Source: DALYLB01 sp964468345
Lineage (GTDB): Bacteria > Acidobacteriota > Blastocatellia > RBC074
Assembly (NCBI GenBank): GCA_964468345.1
Contig: CAYXVZ010000024.1
Coordinates: forward strand, 14,117 to 78,116
Length of the DNA: 64,000 nucleotides
Direction of reading: 5' to 3'
Both the position numbers and the translations under genes were made by a program. This document shows, piece by piece, positions 8,801-17,529 of the stretch (positions within the stretch are counted from its first letter, which is position 1; every line of letters begins with the position of its first letter). Under the pieces are notes generated by a model that worked only from the letters and a program-made list of their open reading frames with translations, searched no databases and was not told where the DNA came from.

Positions 8801-9202
8801 GATCGTTTGGGTCTCGGTGTTGATGACCGCCGCGCCGCCTTCCACCGTCACGGTTTCGCCAATCGAGCCGACCTGCAAGACCGCATCCACGCGGACCACC
8901 TGACGCGCATCCAGCGAATAATCGTTTTGAGCGAAGGACTTGAATCCGTCCTTTTGCACAACGACGTTATAGCGGCCGGCTTTCAGGTTCGGCGCTTCAT
9001 AATTGCCGCCTCCGTCCGTCTCGACCTCGCGCGTGGTGTTTTCGCTCTGGCTCGTAATTCTGACCTTGGCATTCGAAATCACCGCGCCTTTGTCATCCGT
9101 TACCGTGCCGCGAATCGTTCCAAAAATCGACTGCGCGTCTGAAGCAAAGGGTAAGCACGCAAACATGAACACAAGCAGCAATGCGCCGAAGACCCATCTC
9201 AT
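5852..9202 (-). CDS. Oar-like TonB-dependent outer-membrane receptor
   Basis: An 1116-residue outer-membrane beta-barrel protein. It has a signal peptide (residues 1-23, ending near 'FASDAQS'), a carboxypeptidase-regulatory-like beta-sandwich at about 28-115 ('GTIRGTVTDDKGAVISNAKV'), a plug-like region at about 120-260 ('SVDGISTVNIRSNG', 'GQVADITTTSKGGTNQFHG') and a long barrel ending in 'FAIRLSF' with the C-terminal Phe expected for outer-membrane insertion. ATG 9202 has a good GGAGG Shine-Dalgarno. Acidobacteria carry many such proteins, presumed to take up large or complex substrates; the ligand cannot be read from sequence. It stands alone, with no SusD-like or TonB partner nearby. The stop codon falls in the terminus of a repeat element. 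Confidence 0.92.
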   Translation of the reverse strand: MRWVFGALLLVFMFACLPFASDAQSIFGTIRGTVTDDKGAVISNAKVRITSQSENTTREVETDGGGNYEAPNLKAGRYNVVVQKDGFKSFAQNDYSLDARQVVRVDAVLQVGSIGETVTVEGGAAVINTETQTISSSFDAQKVLSLPANFRGNRSTSPYNLLSALPGVQSDNGFNFSIQGALPHQTEVSVDGISTVNIRSNGPLRDNFPSAESISEMKVQAVGNNAEYGQVADITTTSKGGTNQFHGAAFNYHQNAALDAKPLGSPSKPGKVANTFGGTFSGPIFKDRTFFLGAYEGMRFRSSSTIQNTVPTADLRRGVFTTAILDPLTRTNFANNTIPDNRIAPAAKKILELYPQPNFNATVGNFRINRPSPIESNQFDIRIDHNLTGKQSIFGRYTWKNIDQTAPSNLALPSRTVFEKNRNLVLSHNYTISSSLLNEFRFGRTYRDSGATLPFDTIAFTNSLGLTGLGNLRQDVLPNIVFSGITSNLSNNRNKVESSLYQFNNNTTWSRGRHTFKFGVDYRRLGTNDVTSFTSGDDAGVHNFRGIFTGNDFADFLLGLPASTTVAVVNVDVEGVANHYHFYGQDSFKINPKLTLEYGLRYELHPPFQDKNFNIGNFDRNTPRTGRVIIPSNPKALAITPQSFLSVINACPAPNSALGVPCTPVLSAKDAGFPEGLRFTDKRNFNPRFGFAYRPFDNGKTVVRGGFGVYTMTILGSVFYSLTASTSSDVREFVNSQTATGPAYSWPNTRAGGARTSALGTADFRTANHDKFQDPYSMQWNLTVEREIGWNLGLRLSYIGMRGVQLPFAPDLNQPLPSTTPFASRPLTDRPFPNWNIIYSRDTGANSIYNAFQVEASRRLRNGFTLQSAWTFSKNLSDAMGPASPGFSAENGGGRVSNSLNRRGDRGNVGFNRRHRWITTTLYDLPFGKGKAYGANWNPFVNAVLGGWRLSSIFLVQTGTFLTPTIGNGDPSGTNGPSRGSQRPDLVAGQDGNLESPTADRWFNRSAFTCPGGTVGQANQFNCAGVAPIGRFGTAGVGTLVGPGAINLSMGLAKDFRITERIGLKFEGSFTNLPNHPNLADPGTNISNASFGVITSARGADAGGNRVGQFAIRLSF

Positions 9203-9445
9203 ATGAGTTCCCTCCTGTTGGTTGGGTTAAGGTAGCGACCACACCCGCGCACCGCCTTCTATGGATGCGTCGTTCCCCTGGCGAATAAAAACCTCTGGCT
9301 GGGTATGGCGATGAATTGTTATTGAAGGAATTCCCCGATAAAGATTGGTCAGCTTATCGAATGCAGGCTAAGCCCGTGTTATGGGAAACTCAAAAGCGGG
9401 TAATGTTTCAGTCAAGCGGGCCGGCGCGCCCTGTGAATATCCTTC

Positions 9446-10879
9446 TTAACAGGTCGGTGGAAAAAACGGGACTGTCATCGCTGCATTCGTAGTTCGCGTG
9501 AGCGCGGGCAGATTCCGCCCGTGGCCGCGCGTGAGCAGGCTGCCGGTCAGCGAAGCATTATTGAGCAATCCAAACTTCATCCATCCTGAACGCCCGGCCG
9601 GAATGATCTCGGAAAATTTGGGCGTGGTGGCGGGAAAGTCTTCAGAAAACGTAACGGAAAGCTGCGGGCGGTTCGAGGTGAAACGGAATGCAAAAGGCTT
9701 GGCGGCATCGTCGAACACCGTTCCGTTGCCCTCGCCGATCGGAGGCAGCGGGGTTCGCAAATCGCCGCCGAATCGATTCACGATCAGCAGCGTCTGAATG
9801 CCATCGGCGATAGAGCCGATGGGCGCAAGCGCCAGCAGAGAAGGCGCTGTCGCATAGTTCGTTCCATCAAAGCGGAGCGTCGTCACTGACGCGCCGGCCG
9901 GGCAGGAAACATCCGCGATCGCCGGAAATGTTTCGGCGGAAAGATTCGCTGCCTGTCCGTTGCCGAGTTTTATAAAAGCCTCGCCGAGCAGGGAATTGGC
10001 TTTCACCGGGCAGCCGGTGATCGGGTCCGAAGCGACGACGATCAGATACCCTGTGGTTCCTGGATCAATGTCCGATGTCAGAAAGGCTGTCGTTTTGCCG
10101 GGCGGAAGGCAGAGAAAACCATCCTCAATGATGCCGTCCTCGCCATTGATGAAAAACAGATGCGCCGTCACGGCTTTGATGGAAGATGCATTGGTCAGGC
10201 TGATCCGCGTGTCATGCTCCGCGCGATTGAGCGGATCGGAGGAAAATAGATTGAACACGAGAACCGAACCCTGTTGCAGATCTTCCGCCGGTTGCGGTGG
10301 CGCGGGCTGTATGCGTTGGGTCGTCGTATAAATCTGATCGCCGGAACTGTTGCCGTTGTTGTCGGCCTGATTTCCAGCGGCGTAAAAAGTAACGGCTCCG
10401 ACATCCGTGGCCGGTGCGGTCCATCGCACGCGCCATGAGGCCGCGCCGATCTGTTCCGGATACGTGCCGGCGGCCGTATGCTGTATGTATTCCCGCTCGA
10501 AGCCGGGAAGTCGCTCTTCGACGATCTGGGTCAGGTTGCCCAGATTTTGAAAGCTTCCTGCTCTGGCATTCGTTCCTGTCAACGCCGTCAGTTGAAACCC
10601 CCAGCGCGCGCGGCTCAGATCATTCGTGGCATGCCGGATTTCGATTTCATAGGATTTGCCCGGTTCATACTCGCGCGGCGCGAGGATCGTGAATCTGCCC
10701 GGACCCGTATTCCGATTGGAGCCGTGACACTCTCCCGTCGCGCACGTCAATTCGCCCGGCGCCCCGGTTCGTCCCGGATCAGGGCCGCCTGAAAAGGCTG
10801 CGGAGCGGGGCACGATGCGGTTGTCCAAAAATAACAGAGCAATCCCAAGTCCAATAACAATGAGTTTGATGGTTTTCAC
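9446..10879 (-). CDS. Secreted choice-anchor/Reeler-like protein
   Basis: A 477-residue exported protein: N-terminal hydrophobic signal (residues 4-20), then 'FSGGPDPGRTGAPGELTC', the signature of the choice-anchor V/Reeler-like domain, with a CATGECHG cysteine-histidine cluster that could bind a metal or haem. The domain runs to about residue 170. The remainder is beta-rich with Cys at 'DGFLCLPPGKTT' and resembles cell-surface adhesion modules, but no second domain was identified with confidence. The start is GTG at 10879 with GAGG upstream. It lies downstream of the Lgt-like gene across a repeat array, so it is probably an independent unit. Extracellular or outer-surface localisation is inferred. 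Confidence 0.75.
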   Translation of the reverse strand: MKTIKLIVIGLGIALLFLDNRIVPRSAAFSGGPDPGRTGAPGELTCATGECHGSNRNTGPGRFTILAPREYEPGKSYEIEIRHATNDLSRARWGFQLTALTGTNARAGSFQNLGNLTQIVEERLPGFEREYIQHTAAGTYPEQIGAASWRVRWTAPATDVGAVTFYAAGNQADNNGNSSGDQIYTTTQRIQPAPPQPAEDLQQGSVLVFNLFSSDPLNRAEHDTRISLTNASSIKAVTAHLFFINGEDGIIEDGFLCLPPGKTTAFLTSDIDPGTTGYLIVVASDPITGCPVKANSLLGEAFIKLGNGQAANLSAETFPAIADVSCPAGASVTTLRFDGTNYATAPSLLALAPIGSIADGIQTLLIVNRFGGDLRTPLPPIGEGNGTVFDDAAKPFAFRFTSNRPQLSVTFSEDFPATTPKFSEIIPAGRSGWMKFGLLNNASLTGSLLTRGHGRNLPALTRTTNAAMTVPFFPPTC

Positions 10880-10904
10880 GGGGCCTCGCGTGTATGTCTA
10901 AGAA

Positions 10905-11055
10905 CTAAATCAGGCCAAGCAAGAGAGGCACAAATCACGAAGAAACGAAGATCACGAAGAAAAGATAGAAGGGATAATTCATGCGTCTTTCTTCGTGTTC
11001 TTCGTTTCTTCGTGGTAAAAGCTTTGCCCCAAAGTTGATTGCACTGATTTAGATC
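10905..11055. repeat. Repeat element, family 1, copy 2
   Basis: Left end CTAAATCAGGCC at 10905, right end CTGATTTAGAT at 11044. The arms hold CACGAAGAAACGAAG (from 10936) and CTTCGTTTCTTCGTG (to about 11014). Same orientation as copy 1. Right-flank text CCCAAAGTTGATTGCACTGA matches the flank of copies 1 and 6. Confidence 0.88.
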
Positions 11056-11207
11056 GGATTTCTTCTGCAAGTGTGGACGTCCCGAGAATTTTTGCCACGA
11101 ATATTCACGAATGAACACCAATGAACTTCAGCAAACATGGCGTCATTTGTGCATATTCGTGAGCATTCGTGGCTGACCATACATGCAACTGCAAACCGAT
11201 CTAAATC
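11047..11207. repeat. Repeat element, family 2, copy C
   Basis: Terminal inverted repeat GATTTAGATCGG (11047-11058) and CCGATCTAAATC (about 11196-11207). Core arms begin GCCACGAATATTCACGAAT (near 11095) and end GCATTCGTGGC (near 11174). It shares its left terminus with the preceding family-1 copy. Its right terminus contains the stop codon (TAG on the minus strand, 11201-11203) of the Lgt-like gene. Confidence 0.88.
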
Positions 11208-12244
11208 CGATCACGATGGACAAAGAAGGAAAGCTGCGCGCCGGTGACCATGCTGCGGCCGGTGTATAAAAACACGGCGAGCCATGATGCCTGTATGAAC
11301 AGCAGCGCAAGCGGATCCCAGAGCGCGCGCAGGCCCGCGCCGATTTGCACGACCGGGACCGTTCCGGCGGGCATGACAAACACGATGGCAATCGAATACA
11401 GCACGAGCAGCAGCGACATTACCTGATAGGCGGAGATCGTTTCCGCTTTGCCGCGCAGATCCGAACGAAACAGCTCGGAAAAGAACCGCCAGAGCTGTGT
11501 TGCAACAGTCGTGAACACCAGGGACGCGGCGAAGCGGCTATTGAGATAGAGCAGCGTCCCGATCAAACCGATCACCGTCAGCACGATTGCCGTGATGGCC
11601 TGAATGGGAACCACGCGGACGCCTTCCAGGCCGCCTTCATAAGCCACTTTCTTCGTCGCGCCCGTGAAGGTGAAATGCAGCGAATCGAAAAGCCGTTGAT
11701 ATCGCGGCGAAAGCGATTCGACGCGCTTGCCGTAACAGCAGCCGAAGCTGATGCAGGCCAGGCGGCCGAAGCCTTCCGCATAGGCATAGGCCGTTACGGC
11801 GGCGGCGAAGATCGGCAATACCGAGAACTCGATGTCGAATGCCGCATTGACGGCGCGAATCAGCAAGGGCGCCGCCAGCGCGCCGACAAAGGACGCGCCG
11901 CCGATGGTGAAGGTATAGGCTTTTTTCTCTACGATGGCGGCGATCAATCGCGCGGCCGGCCAGCAGATCGCAAAAAAAGCCGCGCCCAGCGCGAAGATCG
12001 CCAGCAGCGGATAACCGATTCCGCCGAGCAGCAAGATCAACATCAGGAAGCCGAAGACATTGGCCGTGGCGACGAAAAATCCGTAATAGGTCAGATTCAG
12101 GCCGCGCCAATCGCCGGACTCGGTCTTGCCTATCGGAACGGCAGCCAGAATCTGCCATTGCTCCTGGGGAAGCCGGCGAAAAGCCCAGCGAAAGAATGCC
12201 GCAATCAGAAGACATAAAAGAACGAGAAAGAATGCATTGCTCAT
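11201..12244 (-). CDS. Lgt-family (prolipoprotein diacylglyceryl transferase-like) membrane protein
   Basis: A 347-residue integral membrane protein with about eight hydrophobic segments and Lgt hallmarks in order: 'YYGFFVA' (53-59), 'FTIGGASFVGA' (112-122), 'GRLACISFGCCYGK' (160-173, the cysteine-rich form of the GR....GC.YG motif), 'VVPIQ' (211-215), 'RFFSELFR' (253-260) and 'SAYQVMSL'. The catalytic His of the HGG motif of E. coli Lgt is absent (Thr-Ile-Gly-Gly here), as in other divergent members. Lgt moves diacylglycerol from phosphatidylglycerol to a cysteine thiol at the outer face of the inner membrane. Its ATG overlaps the TGA of the PSD-family gene by 4 nt, so the two are coupled. 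True Lgt activity is uncertain; a related lipid transfer is possible. Confidence 0.78.
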   Translation of the reverse strand: MSNAFFLVLLCLLIAAFFRWAFRRLPQEQWQILAAVPIGKTESGDWRGLNLTYYGFFVATANVFGFLMLILLLGGIGYPLLAIFALGAAFFAICWPAARLIAAIVEKKAYTFTIGGASFVGALAAPLLIRAVNAAFDIEFSVLPIFAAAVTAYAYAEGFGRLACISFGCCYGKRVESLSPRYQRLFDSLHFTFTGATKKVAYEGGLEGVRVVPIQAITAIVLTVIGLIGTLLYLNSRFAASLVFTTVATQLWRFFSELFRSDLRGKAETISAYQVMSLLLVLYSIAIVFVMPAGTVPVVQIGAGLRALWDPLALLFIQASWLAVFLYTGRSMVTGAQLSFFVHRDRI

Positions 12245-13314
12245 ACAAGTCCTCCCACGACGGCAGCCAGGACCTGCTGCCTGTATTTTGCATTGCTTGT
12301 ACTGGTCGCGATTTGCGAGCGGACTTCGACTTCGGTTTCAACCAGGGGGCGGCCGAAGCCCGCGGAAAAACGACTCTGCACGCCTGCGCGCTGCTGGTTG
12401 TGCAGCAGATCCTGGTCGAAGGCCACGCGACCCGGTTCAAAGAGCAGGACATCGGTGCTGCTGCCCGGTCGATAGAGACTTTTCGGGCAGCCGCGCTCGA
12501 CGAACATTCCAGGCATGACCGGGCGCGGCTCGTCATACTTTTCGCGGCTGTAACATTGCACGACCTCGCCGATCATCAGCGCCGTGACCTCGATCATGGC
12601 CACGAGGCCGACCTGGCTGCCGTCCGCGACATCCGTATCGATGATCGTGACCGTGCGCGTGTTCTTGGAATACGGCGTGACCTCGGCAACGATGGCCGCG
12701 GGATTGCAGGCGTGATAATTCCCGCGGACTTCATACACATCGCGAATCACCCCGGCCACGGGCGTGTGATTGTAATGATATTTGTCGGGCGTCAGCCGAA
12801 AGATGGCGAAGCTGCCGCGGGCAAAGGCCGCCAGCCACGCTCGTTTCTCGCGGCCGAGCAATTCCGCCAGGTCGAAGAATTTGTTTTTGAGAAACAGGAC
12901 CGAGGTTTCACTGAGCGAGCCGACCAGCACGCGCGAATCGGCGGGCGAAACAATGATGGTTTCGTCTTCCGGCATCGGCCGGCAGTCCCAGTAGCGAATC
13001 TTTCGTTCGAAGACCTTGCGCACCGAATCGAGCGCCTCGGGCGGGTCGAGCGCTTCGTCGAGATCGACGCCGCATTCGGCCAGGAATTTCCGATTGCCTG
13101 AGAGCGCGCCGCCGATGGGCAGGTCATAGTTCAGCCATCCGAGCAGGCCGGTCGTCCGGCGGCTGATGGCGAATTTGAACACCATGGGCGCGACCTCGCG
13201 CGCGCTGCCATAGAGATGACGAACGATCGGATCGTTAAAGAGCCGTTCATTCCGCGGCTGCCCTGAGCGTCGATCAATATACTGGTGCGGCAATGCGCTG
13301 AACGCTTTTTTCAT
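12241..13314 (-). CDS. psd: Phosphatidylserine decarboxylase family protein
   Basis: A 357-residue protein of the pyruvoyl-dependent phosphatidylserine decarboxylase family. The catalytic Asp-His-Ser set is visible: Asp126 in 'SPADSRV', His183 in 'HYNHTPVAGVI', and the self-cleavage motif Gly-Ser-Ser at 284-286 in 'RPGSSTDVLLFEPG', where Ser286 would become the pyruvoyl group. The N-terminal ~110 residues ('RLFNDPIVRHLYG', 'GGALSGNRKFLAECGVDLDEAL') and the C-terminal ~60 residues go beyond the core domain, making it longer than the short bacterial form. It overlaps the unknown 795-residue gene upstream by 41 nt and the Lgt-like gene downstream by 4 nt. The substrate could be phosphatidylserine or another serine phospholipid. 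Confidence 0.85.
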   Translation of the reverse strand: MKKAFSALPHQYIDRRSGQPRNERLFNDPIVRHLYGSAREVAPMVFKFAISRRTTGLLGWLNYDLPIGGALSGNRKFLAECGVDLDEALDPPEALDSVRKVFERKIRYWDCRPMPEDETIIVSPADSRVLVGSLSETSVLFLKNKFFDLAELLGREKRAWLAAFARGSFAIFRLTPDKYHYNHTPVAGVIRDVYEVRGNYHACNPAAIVAEVTPYSKNTRTVTIIDTDVADGSQVGLVAMIEVTALMIGEVVQCYSREKYDEPRPVMPGMFVERGCPKSLYRPGSSTDVLLFEPGRVAFDQDLLHNQQRAGVQSRFSAGFGRPLVETEVEVRSQIATSTSNAKYRQQVLAAVVGGLV

Positions 13315-15661
13315 CCAAGATCCTTTCGGCCTTGCCGATATCCTGCCCGATCGACAGCAGACAGAGATTGAGCAGGCGAACCAAATCGGAGTCCGAAATC
13401 GAATTCTCGAGTATCGCGGAACGCATCTCCGTCGTGAACTCCTCGGGCGGGCGGTCCCCTATGCAATGCCGAAGGGCCTGTCGCGCTTCATTGCCCGCGT
13501 GTTCGATGTCCCGCGTGTCTTCTTCAAGAAAGGCGAAGCTCTCCGCAATCTGTCGTTCGCGAAGCTCGTTCCGGTAATAGTCTTCAGCCTGTTGATTGAA
13601 TTCACGTGCATTCACGTACAGAGCCTGGCGTTCCGGGAATCCTTGCAAAATCCCGCGCGTGAGTTTGCCCGCCGCGGAATGCTGCGCCGCATCATGCAGG
13701 CGCATGGAAAGGTCTTCCATGGATTCGCGCATCTCCAGCATTTCAATCAGATCGGCCGCTTCTTCATGGAGCAATTCAACCAGGGCCTGCAGGTAATCCG
13801 GGAGTTTGACTCGCAGATAGCCCGGATAGCGGCGGCTGCTGCGCGTTCGCGTGGTTCGTTTGAGTATCGCCGCCAGCAGGCGGTTCGATGTGTCGCGCCG
13901 GACGTAAAACGTCGGCAGGCCGATCGCCGCCGCAAAAAAGATCTGTCGCCGTTCGCTTTCAATAAACGGATCATCGGGAATGTGGTCGTGCGTGAAGCGT
14001 TCCGTGATCTGATACTTGAACGCCAGCGCGGTCACCAGCGCCTGCAGATCGGTGGCGCGATGCATGTCTTCGAAGCTTTCAAACAGGCTGTAATGGCGTC
14101 CTTCGAACCCGCAAAATCCCATCGTCGAAAATTCGCGCAGGCGATAAAGCAGGTATAACGACATCCGGTCATCGAACACGCCGAGGGTCGCCAGATCGCG
14201 TTTGAGCCGATCCCCGTTTCCGAGTTCTCCATCCAGAGCCGGGCTGCGGTCCGTGCTCATCAGCGATGCCAGGTAATCCAGCAACCGGGAATCCGTCACG
14301 ACATCGCCGCGCAGGCGAAAGACCGTGCTGAGAATCCGATCGATCCATTGCGGTCCGCATGGCGTCATCGGATAACCGAAGATTTTCAAATCCGCCTTTC
14401 CCCGCCAGCGCCGCCACAACATGCGCAGGTGCGTGTAATCGAGTTCGTGCGGCAAAAATCCCAGCACCTTTTCCGGATGAAAATCCGAGAACGCGAATCG
14501 ATAGGGCGCCGCGCTATAGGTCCCGACAAACAGCGGCAGAAAATGCTCGACAATCTTGATCGATAGATCGCCGATGACTTTCTCTTCCGCCGCATCGAAA
14601 CCCGGCAGCTTATCGCGCCGCGCGCGGGTCAAGAGGCGGCTGCCCAGGCTGATGTGGATTCCGTTATTCGCCAGACTCGTATTCGACACATTGGGCAACA
14701 CGACGAGGTTATTGACGATGATGCCCGCCTCGCGGAGCTTCGCGACGCCATTGAGCTGGCTGCGGCTCAAGGACTGATGGCACAGGTGCATGTAAGCCTG
14801 TTTGGATTCCCCGTCGTCCCAGCCCGATAAACAGGGGCTCATCATCAACTCGCGATAAAACGCATCCGAGATGCAATCGTTGAGCTGTTTCTGCCGCTGG
14901 GGCGGATTCGGCGCGAAATAGATCATCGCCTTCTGGCCGCGCTCTTCCAGTCCCAGCCGGCGATTGGCATACATCACCAGCAATTGCGAAAGCAGGTATC
15001 GCTTGGCCGCCTCGCGCGCCACCCCGCGGGCCATTCCCTCGGACGGTCGCAGCCCCTGGACATAAAAGGAAAACGTCTCGGGCGATGTGTTGTCATTTAA
15101 AAAGTGCCCGAGCAATCGCAGTCCCGTCGTGCTGAGGACGCGTGGTAAATCCAGTTGCGATCCGATGACATCGGCCAGCGAAAGTTTCAACAGATAGCTG
15201 ATCGGAACGCGAATAAAGGGCTCGCCCTCCTGTTCGAAGAAGAAGCGCTGCCAGTCAGAGCGTTTGCCCCGTTTCTGATCCTGTTTGTCCGCGAGCAGGT
15301 CGCCATCGAACGTCCTTCGCGCAAAAGTGCTGAGCATCCGCGCCGGAAAGCGAACCCAACTGTTCTCCCAGATGCCATCGGGATTGTCATTCAAATACCG
15401 TTCGAGTTCCGTAATGATTCGCCGCGGCGCGTCGCCGGCGGCCACCCGGCGCAGGATATTGATGTAATAGTTGGACTGCTCGATATACAGCGGCAGGTCC
15501 ACATCGCGCTTCGCCCCTTCAACAACCGCCTGCAGCTCCGCCTCCGACCCGGCCGTGATGTCCTCCGCCGAAAAGGGCATTTGATTCGACACCGCTCCGC
15601 CAGCGCCCGCCGGGCACCCCAAGGCTTCGAAAATTCGGCGTAGATTCCGGTTACTCGCCAT
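13274..15661 (-). CDS. Large protein of unknown function in a PSD/Lgt cassette
   Basis: A 795-residue soluble-looking protein that I do not recognise. There is no signal peptide and no clear membrane segment. Visible stretches with a conserved look are 'LREAGIIVNNLVVLPNVSNTSLANNGIHISLGSRLL' in pieces near 310-350, 'FSDFHPEKVLGFLPHELDYTH' near 395, and 'STMGFCGFEGRHYSLFESF' near 525. The C-terminal 180 residues are charged and probably helical or coiled-coil. ATG 15661 is preceded almost immediately by GAGGGA, an unusually short spacing; an internal ATG near 15580 is possible. It is the first gene of the leftward cassette, overlapping the PSD-family gene by 41 nt, which implies a shared function in lipid or lipopeptide modification. 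Coding nature is firm; function is open. Confidence 0.85.
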   Translation of the reverse strand: MASNRNLRRIFEALGCPAGAGGAVSNQMPFSAEDITAGSEAELQAVVEGAKRDVDLPLYIEQSNYYINILRRVAAGDAPRRIITELERYLNDNPDGIWENSWVRFPARMLSTFARRTFDGDLLADKQDQKRGKRSDWQRFFFEQEGEPFIRVPISYLLKLSLADVIGSQLDLPRVLSTTGLRLLGHFLNDNTSPETFSFYVQGLRPSEGMARGVAREAAKRYLLSQLLVMYANRRLGLEERGQKAMIYFAPNPPQRQKQLNDCISDAFYRELMMSPCLSGWDDGESKQAYMHLCHQSLSRSQLNGVAKLREAGIIVNNLVVLPNVSNTSLANNGIHISLGSRLLTRARRDKLPGFDAAEEKVIGDLSIKIVEHFLPLFVGTYSAAPYRFAFSDFHPEKVLGFLPHELDYTHLRMLWRRWRGKADLKIFGYPMTPCGPQWIDRILSTVFRLRGDVVTDSRLLDYLASLMSTDRSPALDGELGNGDRLKRDLATLGVFDDRMSLYLLYRLREFSTMGFCGFEGRHYSLFESFEDMHRATDLQALVTALAFKYQITERFTHDHIPDDPFIESERRQIFFAAAIGLPTFYVRRDTSNRLLAAILKRTTRTRSSRRYPGYLRVKLPDYLQALVELLHEEAADLIEMLEMRESMEDLSMRLHDAAQHSAAGKLTRGILQGFPERQALYVNAREFNQQAEDYYRNELRERQIAESFAFLEEDTRDIEHAGNEARQALRHCIGDRPPEEFTTEMRSAILENSISDSDLVRLLNLCLLSIGQDIGKAERILDEKSVQRIAAPVY

Positions 15662-15831
15662 TCCCTCGCTCGGATCCTATTGCTTTGTATTGAGATTATG
15701 AGGCGTTCAAAAGGAAAGGTACTGTAGAAATTTTAACTGCGAGTTAGGACGGGGTTAATTCTTTCTTCTGTTCTGCACAACGATGAAATCAAAAGGCAAG
15801 AGGGTATTTACTCACGAATTTTCGTCCCGGA

Positions 15832-17529
15832 GGAGATCGCTTAAAAAGTTGCCACCAGCGCCTTCAAGTTGTACGGTACGCAGATCGTGAATTGTTACAG
15901 GAAACCACCATGCTCAAAAACACCTATGAAGTTGAATTGACTCCATTCGACCATCAGGTCTTTGAGACGTTTGTGCCAGCCAATCATTATCTGCGCCAGC
16001 TCAAAGCCGCTATTGATTTTACTCCCATTCGCAGTCTGGTGGCCGACTGCTACTCCCCCGATCAAGGCCGCGGCGCAATTGACCCGATCCTCCTGATCAA
16101 GTTGTCACTTTTACAGTTTCAATACGATCTGTCGGATGATGGGGTCTTGCGACAAACGCAGGTCGACACCGCCTTTCGGTATTTTCTCGATTGGCCGGCA
16201 CACAGACCGCTGCCCGAGCCAAGCCTTCTGTCACAATTTCGGAAGCGACTCTCGGCCGATCGCTTTACCAGAATCTTCAACGAAATTCTCCGACAGGCAC
16301 GCGCCAATGGATTGGTAAAGGATCGTCTGCGCCTGAAAGACGCCACTCATCTGATCGCCAATATCGCGGTGCCTTCTACGATTCGGCTTGTTGCCCAGAC
16401 CCGAGAGCAACTGCTTTCCGCTGCCGAAGCCTTTGCGCCAGAGCAAGTCGCTCAATATCGGCAAGAGGCGCTCGAGATTCGGCAAACAACTACGGACCTG
16501 AAAGATAATGCGCGATTGCTCGCGCGCGTCAATCAATTGCGGGTTCTGGTCCAATGGGCCACGGACTGGCAAGAGCGCCTGGACCAAGGCTCGACGTTAG
16601 TATCGTCCGATGTTCACCAGTCCTTTGTTGCAGCCCTGGCAATCGCACGCAAAGTGATTGGAGATCGCGAGCCAAAAGCGAAAGATCAACTCCGTGCTTT
16701 GACCGACACCGACGTGCGTCGCAGCTATCACGGCGAGTATTACGACGGCTACCTGCTCGATCTGAGCGTAGACGCCGACTCCGGTTTGATTTGCGCGCTG
16801 GATGTATTGCCGGCTAACGCCGACGAAGCCGCAAGTGCCAAGAGTCTGATCGAAAGCGAAGAAGCCGCGCACGGCAATGACATCGAAAGTCTTTCGATGG
16901 ATTCGATTGGCTACAACGGTCCGGCACTTAAAGCGTTGAGCGATGAAGCGGGCGGCCCTCAACTCCAGGTATTTGTTCCCCCCAAGCCTGATTGGTCGGC
17001 CACACCAGAACTCTATCAACCGGTTGATTTCAAGCTGAACGAAGCGGGCGACGAACTGACTTGCCCAGATGGAAAAACAACACGCAGCCGGCATCGCGAC
17101 GCGAAAAATCACGGCTGGGTCTATAACTTCAAAGCCAGTTTATGTGACACCTGCCCGCTGCGTGCCAATTGTATAAAAGCCGACAAGCGTGGCGGTCGCC
17201 AAGTATCAAAGAACGATTTTCAACCGCAATACGAAGCTGCCAAAGAACGAGCGACGAGTGAAGAGTACAAACAGGTCCGCAAAGAGCACCCCGCAGTCGA
17301 AAGGAAACTTGGGGAACTGGTACGATGGCACAACGGGAGGCGCGTCCGGTATCGAGGCCGCTTGCGCGTCAAAGTGCAATATCTCCTGCTCGGAATCGTC
17401 GCCAACTGCAAACGTTTTCTCCGCCTCTTAACGGCTGCGCCTGCTGCGCAGCCCGCTTAAGTCGCGGGCAAGAATAAGTGCCGCAGTCTGTCGAGTCGCT
17501 GCTTACTTCAGACTTTTTAAGCAATCTCC
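15832..17529 (+). mobile_element. IS1182-family insertion sequence
   Basis: Ends are imperfect terminal inverted repeats: GGAGATCGCTTAAAAAGT at 15832-15849 and the complement of GGAGATTGCTTAAAAAGT at 17512-17529 (one mismatch). The element is about 1.7 kb and contains a single intact transposase. The right end abuts a long palindromic repeat beginning CCGGAGGGACGATG. No clear target duplication was resolved, because the flanks are themselves GGAG/CTCC-rich. Confidence 0.85.
15910..17460 (+). CDS. IS1182-family transposase
   Basis: A full-length 516-residue DDE transposase. The N-terminal part ('FVPANHYLRQLKAAIDF', 'GRGAIDPILLIKLSLLQF', then 'PEPSLLSQFRKRL') is the DUF772-type DNA-binding region. 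The catalytic core includes 'DTDVRRSYHGEYYDGYLLDLSVD' in part and 'SLSMDSIGYNGPALK', and the C-terminus carries the zinc-finger-like 'CDTCPLRANC' typical of IS1182. ATG 15910 has ACAGGA upstream with proper spacing; a TTG at 15892 is less likely. There are no frameshifts, so the element may be active. It sits between the lipid cassette and the secreted propeller gene and disrupts no recognisable gene. Confidence 0.93.
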   Translation: MLKNTYEVELTPFDHQVFETFVPANHYLRQLKAAIDFTPIRSLVADCYSPDQGRGAIDPILLIKLSLLQFQYDLSDDGVLRQTQVDTAFRYFLDWPAHRPLPEPSLLSQFRKRLSADRFTRIFNEILRQARANGLVKDRLRLKDATHLIANIAVPSTIRLVAQTREQLLSAAEAFAPEQVAQYRQEALEIRQTTTDLKDNARLLARVNQLRVLVQWATDWQERLDQGSTLVSSDVHQSFVAALAIARKVIGDREPKAKDQLRALTDTDVRRSYHGEYYDGYLLDLSVDADSGLICALDVLPANADEAASAKSLIESEEAAHGNDIESLSMDSIGYNGPALKALSDEAGGPQLQVFVPPKPDWSATPELYQPVDFKLNEAGDELTCPDGKTTRSRHRDAKNHGWVYNFKASLCDTCPLRANCIKADKRGGRQVSKNDFQPQYEAAKERATSEEYKQVRKEHPAVERKLGELVRWHNGRRVRYRGRLRVKVQYLLLGIVANCKRFLRLLTAAPAAQPA

